Shown piece by piece: positions 6,708-15,671 of a stretch of 64,000 nucleotides of DNA (position 1 is the stretch's first letter; each line of letters begins with the position of its first letter). The position numbers and the translations under genes are program-made. Location: contig OZ034968.1 in assembly GCA_964030785.1 (NCBI GenBank), forward strand, positions 33,889,686 through 33,953,685, written 5' to 3'. The DNA comes from Siderastrea siderea. Its lineage: Eukaryota; Cnidaria; Anthozoa; Scleractinia; Rhizangiidae. The notes beneath the pieces were generated by a model. The model was not told the DNA's origin. It made no database searches and was given only the letters and a program-made list of their open reading frames with translations.

Positions 6708-7274
6708 TCAAGGAAACAAAACACGTCGCACGTGGTCGCGCATCATGGCCTGGTCTCTCCTCTCCCGCTCCGCCCGCCGCCGCTCCTCTCGCACCCGCTC
6801 CATATCCCCGAAATACAAACGAATTCTCTGCCATGGGTGGCCGGCATGAATTCTTGGCAAATAGTTCAAGAGATCGTTGTCGATTTCCCGATAGTGTTCC
6901 AAGGTCATGGGCCACCGACATTCAAACCGGGACCGAATGCGGTGCTGGTCCACCCACGGAATGATCTTGTTAACCAGGGCTCGCAATAACACTTCAACGA
7001 TCTGTGGATGTGGCCTGCCCTCACGTTCCCCATTTTCTGTCCACACCATACAACGCAAAAAGAGTTCAAAAAAAGCAGCCACGCGCTGTCTGGTCAGGGG
7101 GCGCCAGGTTTGTTCGCCTCGCTGGTTCATCACGGTGGTCTGCCGCTCCACCGCCGTTCTCTCCGGTCCCACTCTCCTCCGCAAGTACTCTGGTCCCCCC
7201 ACGTTAACAGTACTGGCTAAAGAGCCCAAGGGCGTTCTCGTTTCAGACATTTTTTTTTTTGGCTCAACTGACAT
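6708..7274 (-). CDS. Hypothetical 188-residue element protein
   Basis: Two ATGs are possible: 7,274 (MSVEPKKKMSE) and 7,250, the latter after a run of ten A with a better context. A TATATA at 7,331-7,336 lies upstream, so scanning would meet 7,274 first. The middle (about 55-150) is a mix of hydrophobic and basic helices (VAAFFELFLRCMVW, IVEVLLRALVNKIIPWV, YREIDNDLLNYLP). The end is a charged coiled-coil-like stretch of RERRRAERERR. I do not recognise the family; a DNA- or RNA-binding regulator would fit the composition, but that is a guess. The 3-prime end converges on the SLOG-like gene. Confidence 0.55.
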   Translation of the reverse strand: MSVEPKKKMSETRTPLGSLASTVNVGGPEYLRRRVGPERTAVERQTTVMNQRGEQTWRPLTRQRVAAFFELFLRCMVWTENGEREGRPHPQIVEVLLRALVNKIIPWVDQHRIRSRFECRWPMTLEHYREIDNDLLNYLPRIHAGHPWQRIRLYFGDMERVREERRRAERERRDQAMMRDHVRRVLFP

Positions 7275-7448
7275 AAGTCACTCAGGACCGGCTCAAAGCT
7301 AAGAGTGACGTCCTGTGGCTTCGCTTGACTTATATACCCTGATCCGCGCAATGCACCATGGTCCATCTAAGGAGGGGGGAGGGGGGTCCCCCCACCTCTT
7401 CCCCTCTCAAAGCATCATGGGTCTTTCTCTCATTGGCCCATTCCCTCC

Positions 7449-7478
7449 CACGTGACCCTTTTGTTTTCTCTATAAAAA
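7449..7478 (+). promoter_or_regulatory. Promoter of the three-gene plus-strand cluster
   Basis: An E-box CACGTG (7,449-7,454) follows an ATTGG (CCAAT) at 7,432-7,436, and TATAAAAA lies at 7,471-7,478. The first ATG is at 7,509, so with initiation 25-30 bases below the TATA the leader would be only about 5-12 bases. Confidence 0.6.
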
Positions 7479-7508
7479 ACCCCTGTCCCATTCCATCTTT
7501 CACACTCA

Positions 7509-7706
7509 ATGGATGATCCAGTCCTCAGTCCAGAAGCCCAACAAGTGATTGATCGTCTACGAGCCTTGTTATCTCACCTCGAAAAAGACTTGGAACAGAT
7601 CCGCTTCAAAGCTTCTTATTTTGAACTGCTTCGACTTCACAGTCAAAAACAACTCAGTCGGAACGAATTGTGTTTATTAACCTTGAAAAACTTCTACCAG
7701 TGGTGA
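7509..7706 (+). CDS. Tandem mini-protein 1
   Basis: A 65-residue, mostly helical protein. Its pattern LSPEAQQVIDRLRALLSHL, then a short linker, FELLRLHSQ and LLTL, matches by eye the next gene (SPQALQIIERLGEIRKQIL, FQELCRLRKEG, LLINPLF), so the two are tandem duplicates. The stop is followed at once by the next ATG (TGAATG). A helical adaptor or regulator is plausible, but I recognise no family. Confidence 0.55.
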   Translation: MDDPVLSPEAQQVIDRLRALLSHLEKDLEQIRFKASYFELLRLHSQKQLSRNELCLLTLKNFYQW

Positions 7707-7913
7707 ATGGGCGACAAAGCCGACAAGATCAGTCCTCAAGCCCTGCAAATCATAGAACGTTTGGGAGAGATCCGAAAACAAATCCTCGACCTGGTCCAAC
7801 CCTTGCGTTACCAACTCACTTTTCAAGAACTGTGCCGACTCCGAAAAGAAGGGATCATCACCCCCACCGAGTTTCAACTCTTGATCAATCCACTCTTTGA
7901 TCCTTTCGCCTGA
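7707..7913 (+). CDS. Tandem mini-protein 2
   Basis: A 68-residue paralogue of the preceding gene, starting on the base after its stop. Its own stop overlaps the next start as TGATG at 7,911-7,915. With no separate TATA visible, it is probably translated from the same mRNA by reinitiation or leaky scanning. The helical pattern is kept and the frame intact, suggesting selection on both copies. Confidence 0.55.
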   Translation: MGDKADKISPQALQIIERLGEIRKQILDLVQPLRYQLTFQELCRLRKEGIITPTEFQLLINPLFDPFA

Positions 7914-8308
7914 TGGCTCGACCCAACCCATGTGTGATCTGTTTGACACCTCTCGCCAATTATACCACGTTGAGGTGTTGTGGTCAACCTTGTCATGTCG
8001 CCTGTGCCAACAAATGTCGACAGAACGGTCAGACCCACCTATGCCCTAGCTGCCACGTTCCTCTTGCCGTCCTTGAAGTCCTCCATGAAGAATGGAAAGA
8101 AGACCCGGAGTTTGTCCAGCATGTCAAGGACGATTGGAAAAACAATCCTATATGGTATGGCATTTGTTATGACAACGAGCACGGCCTGGAAGGATTCTGG
8201 GGAGAACTCCGAGATCCCTATGAGGGTAACCGCAAAACCCTCTACTTTCTGGGTCGCACCAAAAGCCTAGCCATTGGACGCATGAAAACCTGTATCAGCT
8301 TCTCGTAA
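7913..8308 (+). CDS. RING-like zinc-finger protein, putative E3 ligase
   Basis: The protein has 131 residues. The N-terminal finger uses C7-x2-C10, C22/C23, C27-H28-x2-C31, C35 and C44-x2-C47, a RING-type cross-brace spacing with a slightly unusual centre. After residue 55 follows an acidic, Trp-rich segment (EEWKEDPEF, DDWKNNPIWYGI, GLEGFWGEL) and a beta-rich tail. RING proteins transfer ubiquitin to bound targets, and viral versions often remove host restriction factors; that role is inferred here. It is the third gene of the cluster and overlaps the upstream stop by one base. A polyadenylation signal is at 8,369-8,374. Confidence 0.7.
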   Translation: MARPNPCVICLTPLANYTTLRCCGQPCHVACANKCRQNGQTHLCPSCHVPLAVLEVLHEEWKEDPEFVQHVKDDWKNNPIWYGICYDNEHGLEGFWGELRDPYEGNRKTLYFLGRTKSLAIGRMKTCISFS

Positions 8309-8368
8309 AAAGGACCCCCATGTTTGGACTCGTTTTTTTTCACTTGTTGTCAAACAATAGGAATGACC

Positions 8369-8408
8369 AATAAAAGATGTTCCATGACACTTTGTTGTGA
8401 TCTTTATT
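8369..8408. terminator. Convergent polyadenylation signals
   Basis: AATAAA at 8,369-8,374 serves the plus-strand RING transcript and the minus-strand AATAAA at 8,403-8,408 serves the gene starting at 9,480. The spacing means the two 3-prime ends probably overlap. Confidence 0.6.
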
Positions 8409-8427
8409 GATTCTCTACATAACACAA

Positions 8428-9480
8428 TCATGTTCGTTGACTTTTTCTGGAGAGTTCAAGGGTAATGATAGTTCTGCCTTGTTTGAAAGGAGCCGGTTGC
8501 CCATCAGCTGTTTGAATATCCATGGCAATGCTGTCAAAGATGGTTTTGCCAAGAGGAAAATACATCCGTTGCGTGGTATCAAACTGATGATCGGTATTAC
8601 CGGCATCCAAGGTACGTAAAAACCCTTTTTCTTGATTTCCCACAATGCTCTGTGACACCAGATCCGTGTAAATCATCAATTGTTGTTGCCCTTGTTGGGG
8701 TTTGACCGTTTGGGTGCTGGGAAATACTTGTCGACTGAGATTCGGACCCAAGAAGAAGTAATAATTGAAATCGGGGTGGGTAAAACTAATGGATACAATG
8801 CCATACGGTGGATATTTGTTGGCAGGACCGCGGGTGGGTGTCCATTTGTGGCGATCGTCATAATCCACGATATTTCTTACCAGATAATTTTTTTCTTCCA
8901 CAATTTGTTGCGTTGGCGATCCATCCTTCACCAGTCCCATCAGTTGAGCGAATTTCCATTCCATTTCAAATTGCATGTTGGCTGGAATGAGTACATACAG
9001 GGAATCTAATTCGGGGGCGATGCTTGTATTGGTGATTTTCACGTAGGGTTGAGCCAGGTTGAGAGCGGCTAGTTGTTGTCGTGTCGCTTGATCGTCCACG
9101 TCCATTTTGGTTATATCCATCATGACTTCCATGTGTTGTTTTTCCATTTCGTACGCGATGGCAATCCATGCTTCTTTCAAATTGTGGTAATACCCTGGGG
9201 GTAAATGGATTTGTTTGGTCACTTGAATCGGAGCCGTTCCATCCGCACGTTTTGGTATGTATCTGATATCTGTTTTCATCCAATGTTTTTGACTATCTTC
9301 TTGCGTCCAATTCTGTTTGGTTTGATCTTCCAATTGTTGATTAAACCCCGGATGTGAAATATGAACCAAGGCCACTTCCCAATCATCTTCCACCAAATAA
9401 TGGGAATGAGGAAGTCGAGCCGTAAATTTTGGTCCCGTGCCTTGTGCTTGATCACTGATAAGGGTGATGTAAAAACTCAT
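8428..9480 (-). CDS. Capsid-type structural protein, paralogue 3
   Basis: The protein has 350 residues from the ATG at 9,480 (MSFYITLISDQ); the longer frame needs a GTG at 9,486. It shares the MSFY start, the WEVALVHISHP segment and the end block (MIYTDLVSQSIVGNQEKGFLR, MYFPLGKTIFDSI, RTIITLELS) with the two copies at 1,024-3,130, but is much more diverged and lies on the far side of the element. It is closer in pattern to the common form of this family in animal Polintons. Predicted beta-rich, with no signal peptide. A virion structural role is inferred. A TATAAAAAGG-like box at 9,508-9,515 on the minus strand is 28 bases from the ATG. Confidence 0.75.
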   Translation of the reverse strand: MSFYITLISDQAQGTGPKFTARLPHSHYLVEDDWEVALVHISHPGFNQQLEDQTKQNWTQEDSQKHWMKTDIRYIPKRADGTAPIQVTKQIHLPPGYYHNLKEAWIAIAYEMEKQHMEVMMDITKMDVDDQATRQQLAALNLAQPYVKITNTSIAPELDSLYVLIPANMQFEMEWKFAQLMGLVKDGSPTQQIVEEKNYLVRNIVDYDDRHKWTPTRGPANKYPPYGIVSISFTHPDFNYYFFLGPNLSRQVFPSTQTVKPQQGQQQLMIYTDLVSQSIVGNQEKGFLRTLDAGNTDHQFDTTQRMYFPLGKTIFDSIAMDIQTADGQPAPFKQGRTIITLELSRKSQRT

Positions 9481-9506
9481 GGTCACTACCTAACCCCTCT
9501 GGTTGC

Positions 9507-9760
9507 CTTTTTATACCTACCCCCGCTGCTCCAATTGGACTTTGGACTTTGAGCCCGCGTTTTCTCAGCGGTTTTACTTCACCCTGAGCCCACGATCCTT
9601 TTTTCCCACTAGTCAGCGGTTTCCTATTCTAAAACACGTGACTTCCGGTTTTGGGTCACTTCCGGTGATGTCATTTCCGGTTCCGGTCATGTGACTTCCG
9701 GTTCCGGTTGCATCAAAACGAGGCCCCATCCAAACGAGGCCACTACATCAAAACGAGGCA
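9507..9760. promoter_or_regulatory. Promoter and candidate terminal region with ETS-like and AACGAGGC repeats
   Basis: Minus-strand TATA at 9,508-9,515 and a CCAAT at about 9,531 precede the capsid-type gene. Further out, ACTTCCGG (the ETS/GABP consensus CCGGAAGT) occurs at 9,641, 9,658 and 9,694, with related TTTCCGG/TTCCGG at 9,674, 9,681 and 9,702. Then a C(A/C)AAACGAGGC motif occurs three times at about 9,714, 9,730 and 9,749. The density of sites and their position beyond the last gene fit an enhancer near an element end. Confidence 0.5.
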
Positions 9761-11417
9761 AAGTGGGCCATACGGGCGTACATTACTACTCCTGTCAACT
9801 ACCTTTACCAAGGCAGTAAATGACGTACGAGACAGTGGATTGAGCGTAAGAAAAGCCGCCCAAAAGTGAGGGACAAAAAAAATCAACACTGCAGGATCGA
9901 TTAAACATCCACCCCCCGAATAACCATTTGCTTTGTACACCAAATATTGGTCGCTAAGCCGATGTTTATTCACAAATCGAAGAGAAAACACGATAAGCAC
10001 TCAGCAGGGTGGCTGACACATCAGTTTGTGTCGAGTGTTTTTGTGGAGAAATGTTGTTTTGTCGATGTACGAAAACTGGGCCAGGTGTACGAAGACTGGG
10101 CAACTTAGGAGTTTTGGGGAAAATGGCATAATTTTGAACATACGTCGATCAAGCGGCCAATTGTTTTATGTATTGAAGGTAAGTAAATGGGCTATCTTTG
10201 AAAGAAATTTCAGAAATTTTCGTCTGACAGACGAAAAGATATAGCGATTGCAAACTAAAGTGTACGAAAACTGGGCAACACACTGTACGGAAAGAAACTC
10301 CTTGCTGCGACATGTTTACCCAGCTTCCCATCCAAAAGATACCATGTTAAGCTCGCAAAACAAACGTTTTTCTCGCGAAAAAACACCAGCTAAGGCACTG
10401 GCTTTTTGAGACGAAGATCAGGCTTTTTTGTAAGTGCGACATTGAGAAAATGGAGCCATTAGTGAGGTAAAAATGCTCCTGAAACGGTTTGTTTTCCTTC
10501 TACTGGAAAGCTCCTTAGCAGCCATTTTGTTTCTTCCCCATACATATAGTACATAACGTACTCACCTGCTAACATAAAGAAACCACTAAATATGGGCACC
10601 GGCTGGATTTCGAAATATGCGGGAAGGAATTGCGGGGAAAAAATTCATATGTGCATGCCATACCTGATGTGATATAACCAGTGTATAACACCAATTAAAT
10701 CAAATCTGCAGGAAAACTGTAGCCTTTCCATCGAATAAGATGTTCTTTCTGAAAAGGATTACAGTTGCAAATAGAGCTTAGGTTCAGAGCAGAGACAAAT
10801 TTTATATTTTGTCATTCAGACGACATCGAACCGTTATCAACAAACCGATTAAGAATGAAATCACAACATTTACCTTTCCTTTTATCCTCCGATGACTAAA
10901 TAACCTTTTGGCTCTGCTGGCCGATTCTTCAAAAGATCTGCATTGCTCACATGTAAAAGCTACTTACTCTTTCATTCGCTCTGGCCGCCATTTTGATTAT
11001 GCGCCCGCGGTGCAAGCCGCTTGCCGTCACGAATTTCTCACATGGGTTATGACGTCGGTTATTTTGCAAGCATGTGGCCCTTTTTGTCTTTCGCGCGAGG
11101 TGTAGCTATTTATTTCTGACAGAGTTAACCCCCATGTAAGAATATATGGGGACTTTCGTATTTAATGCAAAAGAGTCAGGCTATAGCACGTTAAAAAAGT
11201 TTTAAAACTGAAGACAATCTCTAAATTACAATTACCGTCATTTTTACAAAACGGTTAGCTAAAGTCGTCGTGCCTCTTAAGCAGAGAGGTACCAAGACTC
11301 TGGGATTGCTCTTCAAACTTTATTCCAATGAAGATCACATCTTTAGACTACAACTCGTCTCTCAGCTACTATGCTTCCATTGACAACTGACTACTGTCAA
11401 CTACAACCGTAACCTAC
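9761..11417. other. Non-coding stretch, no gene recognised
   Basis: Only short frames occur. TGTACGAA(A/G)ACTGGGC is present three times in direct orientation (about 10,064, 10,086 and 10,260). The rest is AT-rich sequence; CTA/CAAC-rich low-complexity sequence occurs at about 11,345-11,415, next to the following element. Confidence 0.5.
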
Positions 11418-12664
11418 GATCAGGCTCTATTTTCGTTTCGCTCGGTGATACATTCAGGCGGGACGGGCGAAACGAAAAAATAGAGCCTGATACAATTCTT
11501 CCACGGAACGTCTACCGCCCACTTTTTTTGATTGATTGACATTCAAGAAAACAGCCAATCAGAATTTCTTCTGCTTGCACGATCCTCGGTATGCAAATTT
11601 CCCATAACGGCAATTCGCAATGTCGGCAAAATAAGAAAATCATAGGCTACGATATATCTTCTAGGCACAAGCACTCAAATTTACACGATTGCTAACTTGA
11701 AGGTTCCGGTATTGTTCATGGTTCCTTTGTCTGAGCTGAAACTCAATGAAAATTCAAAACACGACGAGGCTGTCAGGCTGTCTACATTTGTCACCGATTT
11801 TCTGCGTAAAAAACCTTGGGCAATTAAGAGAAATACCTTCAGTTTCATTCTTTAGAATAAAGATATAAATAAAACCGTTTATAAACAAAGGAGTATTTTG
11901 TAATTTAATTTAGTTCCAGAAGTGATAAATATTTGAGATTAGCAGCGAATTTTATCTCTAAGCAGCAGCGAATTTTAATACATTTATTATAAAACTAGTC
12001 AGATCCTTTGATGTCAATGTCAGAGATCAATAAAACGACATAAGTATTAAACAATGAATGAATAAACTGAAAATCGTTATTGCGACTTGATTGCGGTTCT
12101 CGCCAAACATCAGTTCACCGTTAAGTTTACCGAATTATCGGTTGACTTCATTCTTGGCGAAAGATACTTGCTCGTCTGCTGTTCGTTTTGTTTCGTAAAA
12201 CGCGGAAACAACCACTACTCTGTTCATGTTATCAATACTAGCTGAAAGCCGTCAAATGAAAATTCCGAGACACGATGCGATAAAACGGAATACATACTTC
12301 ACTGTTGCTGTACTTCTATGCTCCAGGTGAGAGACAGCTTGCGTCAAACCGAACGCCATTCTCAGGAGAGAAAGAAATTGTGACAATTCTCCTAGAACGA
12401 CGAGAATTTATTAGAGCAACACATTTTACTTCGGCAGACTTGTTCCTCGGTTGTTCCTTGACGATGGCGGTCGGATAGAAATTGTGAGCGAGTCTCGTAG
12501 ACAATTTACTTCCGTTGACAGCTCTATTGTTAAAGGGCCAATCACATTGCGAGATTCCCGTGGCCAAAATTTGGCCGCCGACACGAACTCCTGTGAGAGA
12601 TTGTATCAGGCCCTATTTTAGCGAGCGACCAACATAAGAGAATGAGAGCGATGCTAAAATTCGG
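11418..12664. mobile_element. Element with a hairpin at each end and GATCAGGC termini
   Basis: The ends are GATCAGGCTCTATTTT on the left and the inverse of GATCAGGCCGAATTTTAGC on the right. Each end also folds on itself: 11,418-11,440 pairs with 11,461-11,483, and 12,613-12,630 pairs with 12,643-12,662. No transposase is visible inside; the interior is AT-rich and non-coding apart from short frames. The double-hairpin ends are unlike a simple MITE. Flanks are CTAC-rich on both sides. Confidence 0.55.
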
Positions 12665-13515
12665 CCTGATCGCAGGGTACTACAACCGCTACTACGCAAC
12701 TACTTCTTCTACTACTGAACCACAACTGCTAATGCAACCAGTTATATATCGTCACTATAGACAATTTTGGGTTTCCTAACCTCAAGAACTTGGCCATCTT
12801 AACGAGCACTTGATCAGAGCACCACAATATCCCAACGGAAAATACAAACGGAAACTAATGACATCTAAGGATAATTTGAGGATTCAGTACTAGCCATAAC
12901 CTAGAACTGGGGAATAAATCAGTATGATCCAGAAACTTTGGCCAAGGTCAGGGAAATACCCCAAAGGTGCTCACAGCTAAAACCATCGCCAACTCTAGCA
13001 CTCACAGACAAGTAGGAAATGACACTAGACGGCAACAAAATCCTTCGTGTGAGATGACCTTTTAAACCTATCAGTTAGATCATAGCACGATTATAAACTA
13101 AGCAAGCGTCACGAACCGAGATTATCTAAAATTTCCAATTTCAAATAACAACTCTACAAAGTGGAGTAGTGGAATTTTCATTTGCTTGTTGTCATATTTC
13201 TGATTTACGTATGGCTTGTTAATTATCCCGCCTTCTGTACTTACTTATGTATTTACCTGACACAATATTTAGGGGATCTTTTAAAAAGCTCAAAAGAGCT
13301 TGCTAGATCTCCTGCCATGTAAGTTTAAGTTAAGAAGCAATCGAATTGTAATGAATTATTGAAGGCAAATGAAGATTACGGAAGTAAATATTCAATTTTC
13401 AACTTTTTCGGCGGCGCACGTGCGCATGTCACGCCAACTCGTCAAATGGACGTTTTTCATTTTCGTCGTCGTCGTGTCCGTCAGTTACTTCGTCTTCTTG
13501 GTGTCGCGCGGCCGT
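12665..13515. other. Non-coding stretch, nothing recognised
   Basis: AT-rich sequence without long frames, repeats or motifs that I can support. Confidence 0.5.
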
Positions 13516-13687
13516 GCTGTTTTTATGACGCAAACAGATAGATTTTATCAGGTTTGAAATACCGGACATAATAGTGAATAAATAATAACATGACCTTTAC
13601 TGCTGTTTTTGTGATGCAAACAGATAGATTTTATCAGGTTTGAAATACCGGACATACTAGTGAATAAACAATAACATGACCTTTACT
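13516..13687. repeat. 86-bp tandem duplication
   Basis: 13,516-13,601 and 13,602-13,687 are near-identical copies beginning GCTGTTTTT and ending in ATGACCTTTACT. Only a handful of substitutions separate them, so the duplication is fairly recent. Confidence 0.85.
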
Positions 13688-13837
13688 GAAGTCGGTTTTA
13701 AGTTGAATTTAATTTTCCATCTAAGATAGCGGAAAACTTCAGGGTAGTATTGGCAAAAGACGTTAGAATCGCTACAGACTTGTTTATAAAACGTGTTTTC
13801 AAAGGGCAGTGACAGTGACAGTGCACGCAGATTCTAG

Positions 13838-14381
13838 GAGGGGGACATTGGGTTTTTCGGTTTTACGGTTTTGGTCACTTGTGAGATCGGTTTTTCGGTT
13901 TTTGCACTCAAAATCTCCGGTTTTTCGGTTTTGGTATCCACTGCGGTTTACGGTTTTTTCCCTTTTTGACATTCGGGTTTCGGTTTTTATGAACAAAAAA
14001 GCGGTGATTCGGTTCTTGAGAGCAAATTGGCGTATTGTACGAACCTTTTTGAGTTCATCACGAGTTACAAAAGTTTCACCTTCAAATGAGACGGAGACAA
14101 TGGAAGAAGCGATTCCTTTGGTTGAACATTGCAAAAATTTCTTCGGGATAATGCGCATCAAATTGGCGCTGCAAGCAGTATAACAGGGGCATTGAATCGT
14201 CCCTAAGGCCAATATTTTGGCTGTTGTATCAAGAGTTGAGGGACTGAAAATTACGAATTTGCAGTTTTGATCATTATTCTCGGCGTTTTTTCGGTTTTCA
14301 GCGATTTTTCTTCCGGTTTTTCGGTTTTGGTGAAAATTTTGGCCGGTTTTTCGGTTTCTGATAGGCCCCAATGTCCCCCTC
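13838..14381. mobile_element. Small TIR element rich in CGGTTTTT repeats
   Basis: GAGGGGGACATTGGG at 13,838-13,852 is repeated inverted at 14,367-14,381. Inside, a GGTTTTTCGGTTTT motif recurs many times near both ends in the same orientation; on the minus strand it reads as NRKTG repeats in an open frame, which I treat as a by-product. No transposase. Likely non-autonomous. Confidence 0.65.
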
Positions 14382-15321
14382 TTGTAGGAGAATACAAAAA
14401 ATTGTTATCGTTTTCGTGACCGTTTAACAAAACCCGTATTATATCAAGTTGCCTGTCAACAACTCGGGATTGATAGCCTTGCGTGGTCTTAGCTTATGCA
14501 ATTTCAACAATAGGAGATTGTCGCTGTTGCTTTTTAAAAAAGAACACTTCAGTTTCGTTAGGAAAAGGGGAAGCGGGGGGGGGGGGGTGAGAGACTATTC
14601 GCCGCCTGTAAATCCTTCAGAATTTCTTGTCAACGGTATAATATTCAATATGCTGATAGATGTGACCCATTCGGATATATTCGGATATTTTGAGGGCCGC
14701 ACGTTTTTTGAGGGCCTCAAGTTTATCGGTTTTTACAGTTTGTCGTAACCCTCTTTTAAATAAAGGTGATTATTAAAATTATTATAAAGAATTTTAAACC
14801 CGAAAGTCTTAAAAGCCGAATGGAGTTACAGAGGTATAAGTCCTAAGCATATTCAGCTTCAGAGAATGTGTAGGTAAACCACAGGCTAACCATCCTCTGC
14901 GGTTTGTGTGGTGGTGGTGTTTGTGTCTTGGTGGACTGTGTTTTCAAATGGCTATTTCAACTATCAAATTAGCTTTCTTAAGGCGTTATTGAGAGGTTTT
15001 CAAGTTTACCAAAATGAAATAAAATGCTTCGAAAATATTAGCGCAATGTTTTACATTGTTGTTTCATGTTTGTTCTGTACCTGATTTGAACCTCGCGCAA
15101 GCGGGTTTACCAAGTTGAAGTTTGACTTAATCGAAACTATGTACACCAGTTTGAAAAAACGTTGTCGTGTGAAACGTATAAACGATGGACATTGCGCCAC
15201 AATGGAACTCTGGGAAGATGGTACGGTCAAGTTTGTTACTGGGTTTCGTTTCTTGATATTCAAAATAATTTCTTTCCAAGGTAATTTAAAGAGTAAATTA
15301 AGGCATGCTGAGTTATTATAA
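14382..15321. other. Non-coding stretch
   Basis: A poly-G run at about 14,577-14,587 and AT-rich sequence; no gene or repeat family recognised. Confidence 0.4.
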
Positions 15322-15671
15322 TGATAAATAAATAAATAAATAAATAAATAAATTTAATATTTGTATTGCGCGGGTTCCATACGGAAATGCTCACCCGCGC
15401 ATAACAATAATACAGATAAAAATTACAGATAAATTTACAATAGTTTAGTTTAGAATAATAATCTCATAAATTTACAATGACTATTACTTAATGCTAATAA
15501 ATTAATTAAACTCATAAAATGCTTTTTTCAATAAGAAGGTCTTAAGGAGTTTCTTAAAGGTTAAAATTGAGTTGGCACGGCGTATGCTGTCAGTGCGAAT
15601 GAGCGGTCCCCCAGCGTCGCTCAGCTCTTAATCTTTGGTCGCTGGAGGAAAAGGTCGCCGTCAGATCTTAA
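15322..15671 (-). mobile_element. 3-prime end of the CR1-like LINE (distal piece)
   Basis: Read on the minus strand, 15,668-15,540 continues the C-terminal coding part of the LINE whose reverse transcriptase lies at 19,896-21,545 (motif TLGDRSFALTAYAVP), with one in-frame stop. After it come a UTR with a perfect hairpin (GCGCGGGT...ACCCGCGC near 15,367-15,401) and a (TTTA)n tail at 15,322-15,355. The two pieces are separated by the TTAA element. Confidence 0.75.

Larger units (their letters stand above)
1..9760. mobile_element. Polinton/Maverick (adintovirus-like) element, partial
   Basis: This block carries a Polinton-type chromodomain integrase, three related capsid-type proteins, short basic core-like proteins and several accessory genes, all free of internal stops. 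Gene order is compact and virus-like: minus-strand genes follow each other with gaps of 2 to 13 bases, and TATA boxes lie just upstream of several starts. The left end is outside the window, so polymerase B, ATPase and protease, which this group normally has, cannot be seen. The right boundary is approximate: coding ends at 9,480 and promoter-like repeats run to about 9,760. Without the left end I could not test for terminal inverted repeats or a 6-bp target duplication. Assignment to Polinton rather than a free adintovirus is unresolved; continuity with AT-rich, transposon-filled DNA argues for an integrated copy. Confidence 0.85.

Noticed and set aside
13799..14371. Minus-strand frame with NRKTG repeats
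   Set aside because: It extends across both inverted ends of a small transposon; the repeats mirror a CGGTTTTT DNA motif.
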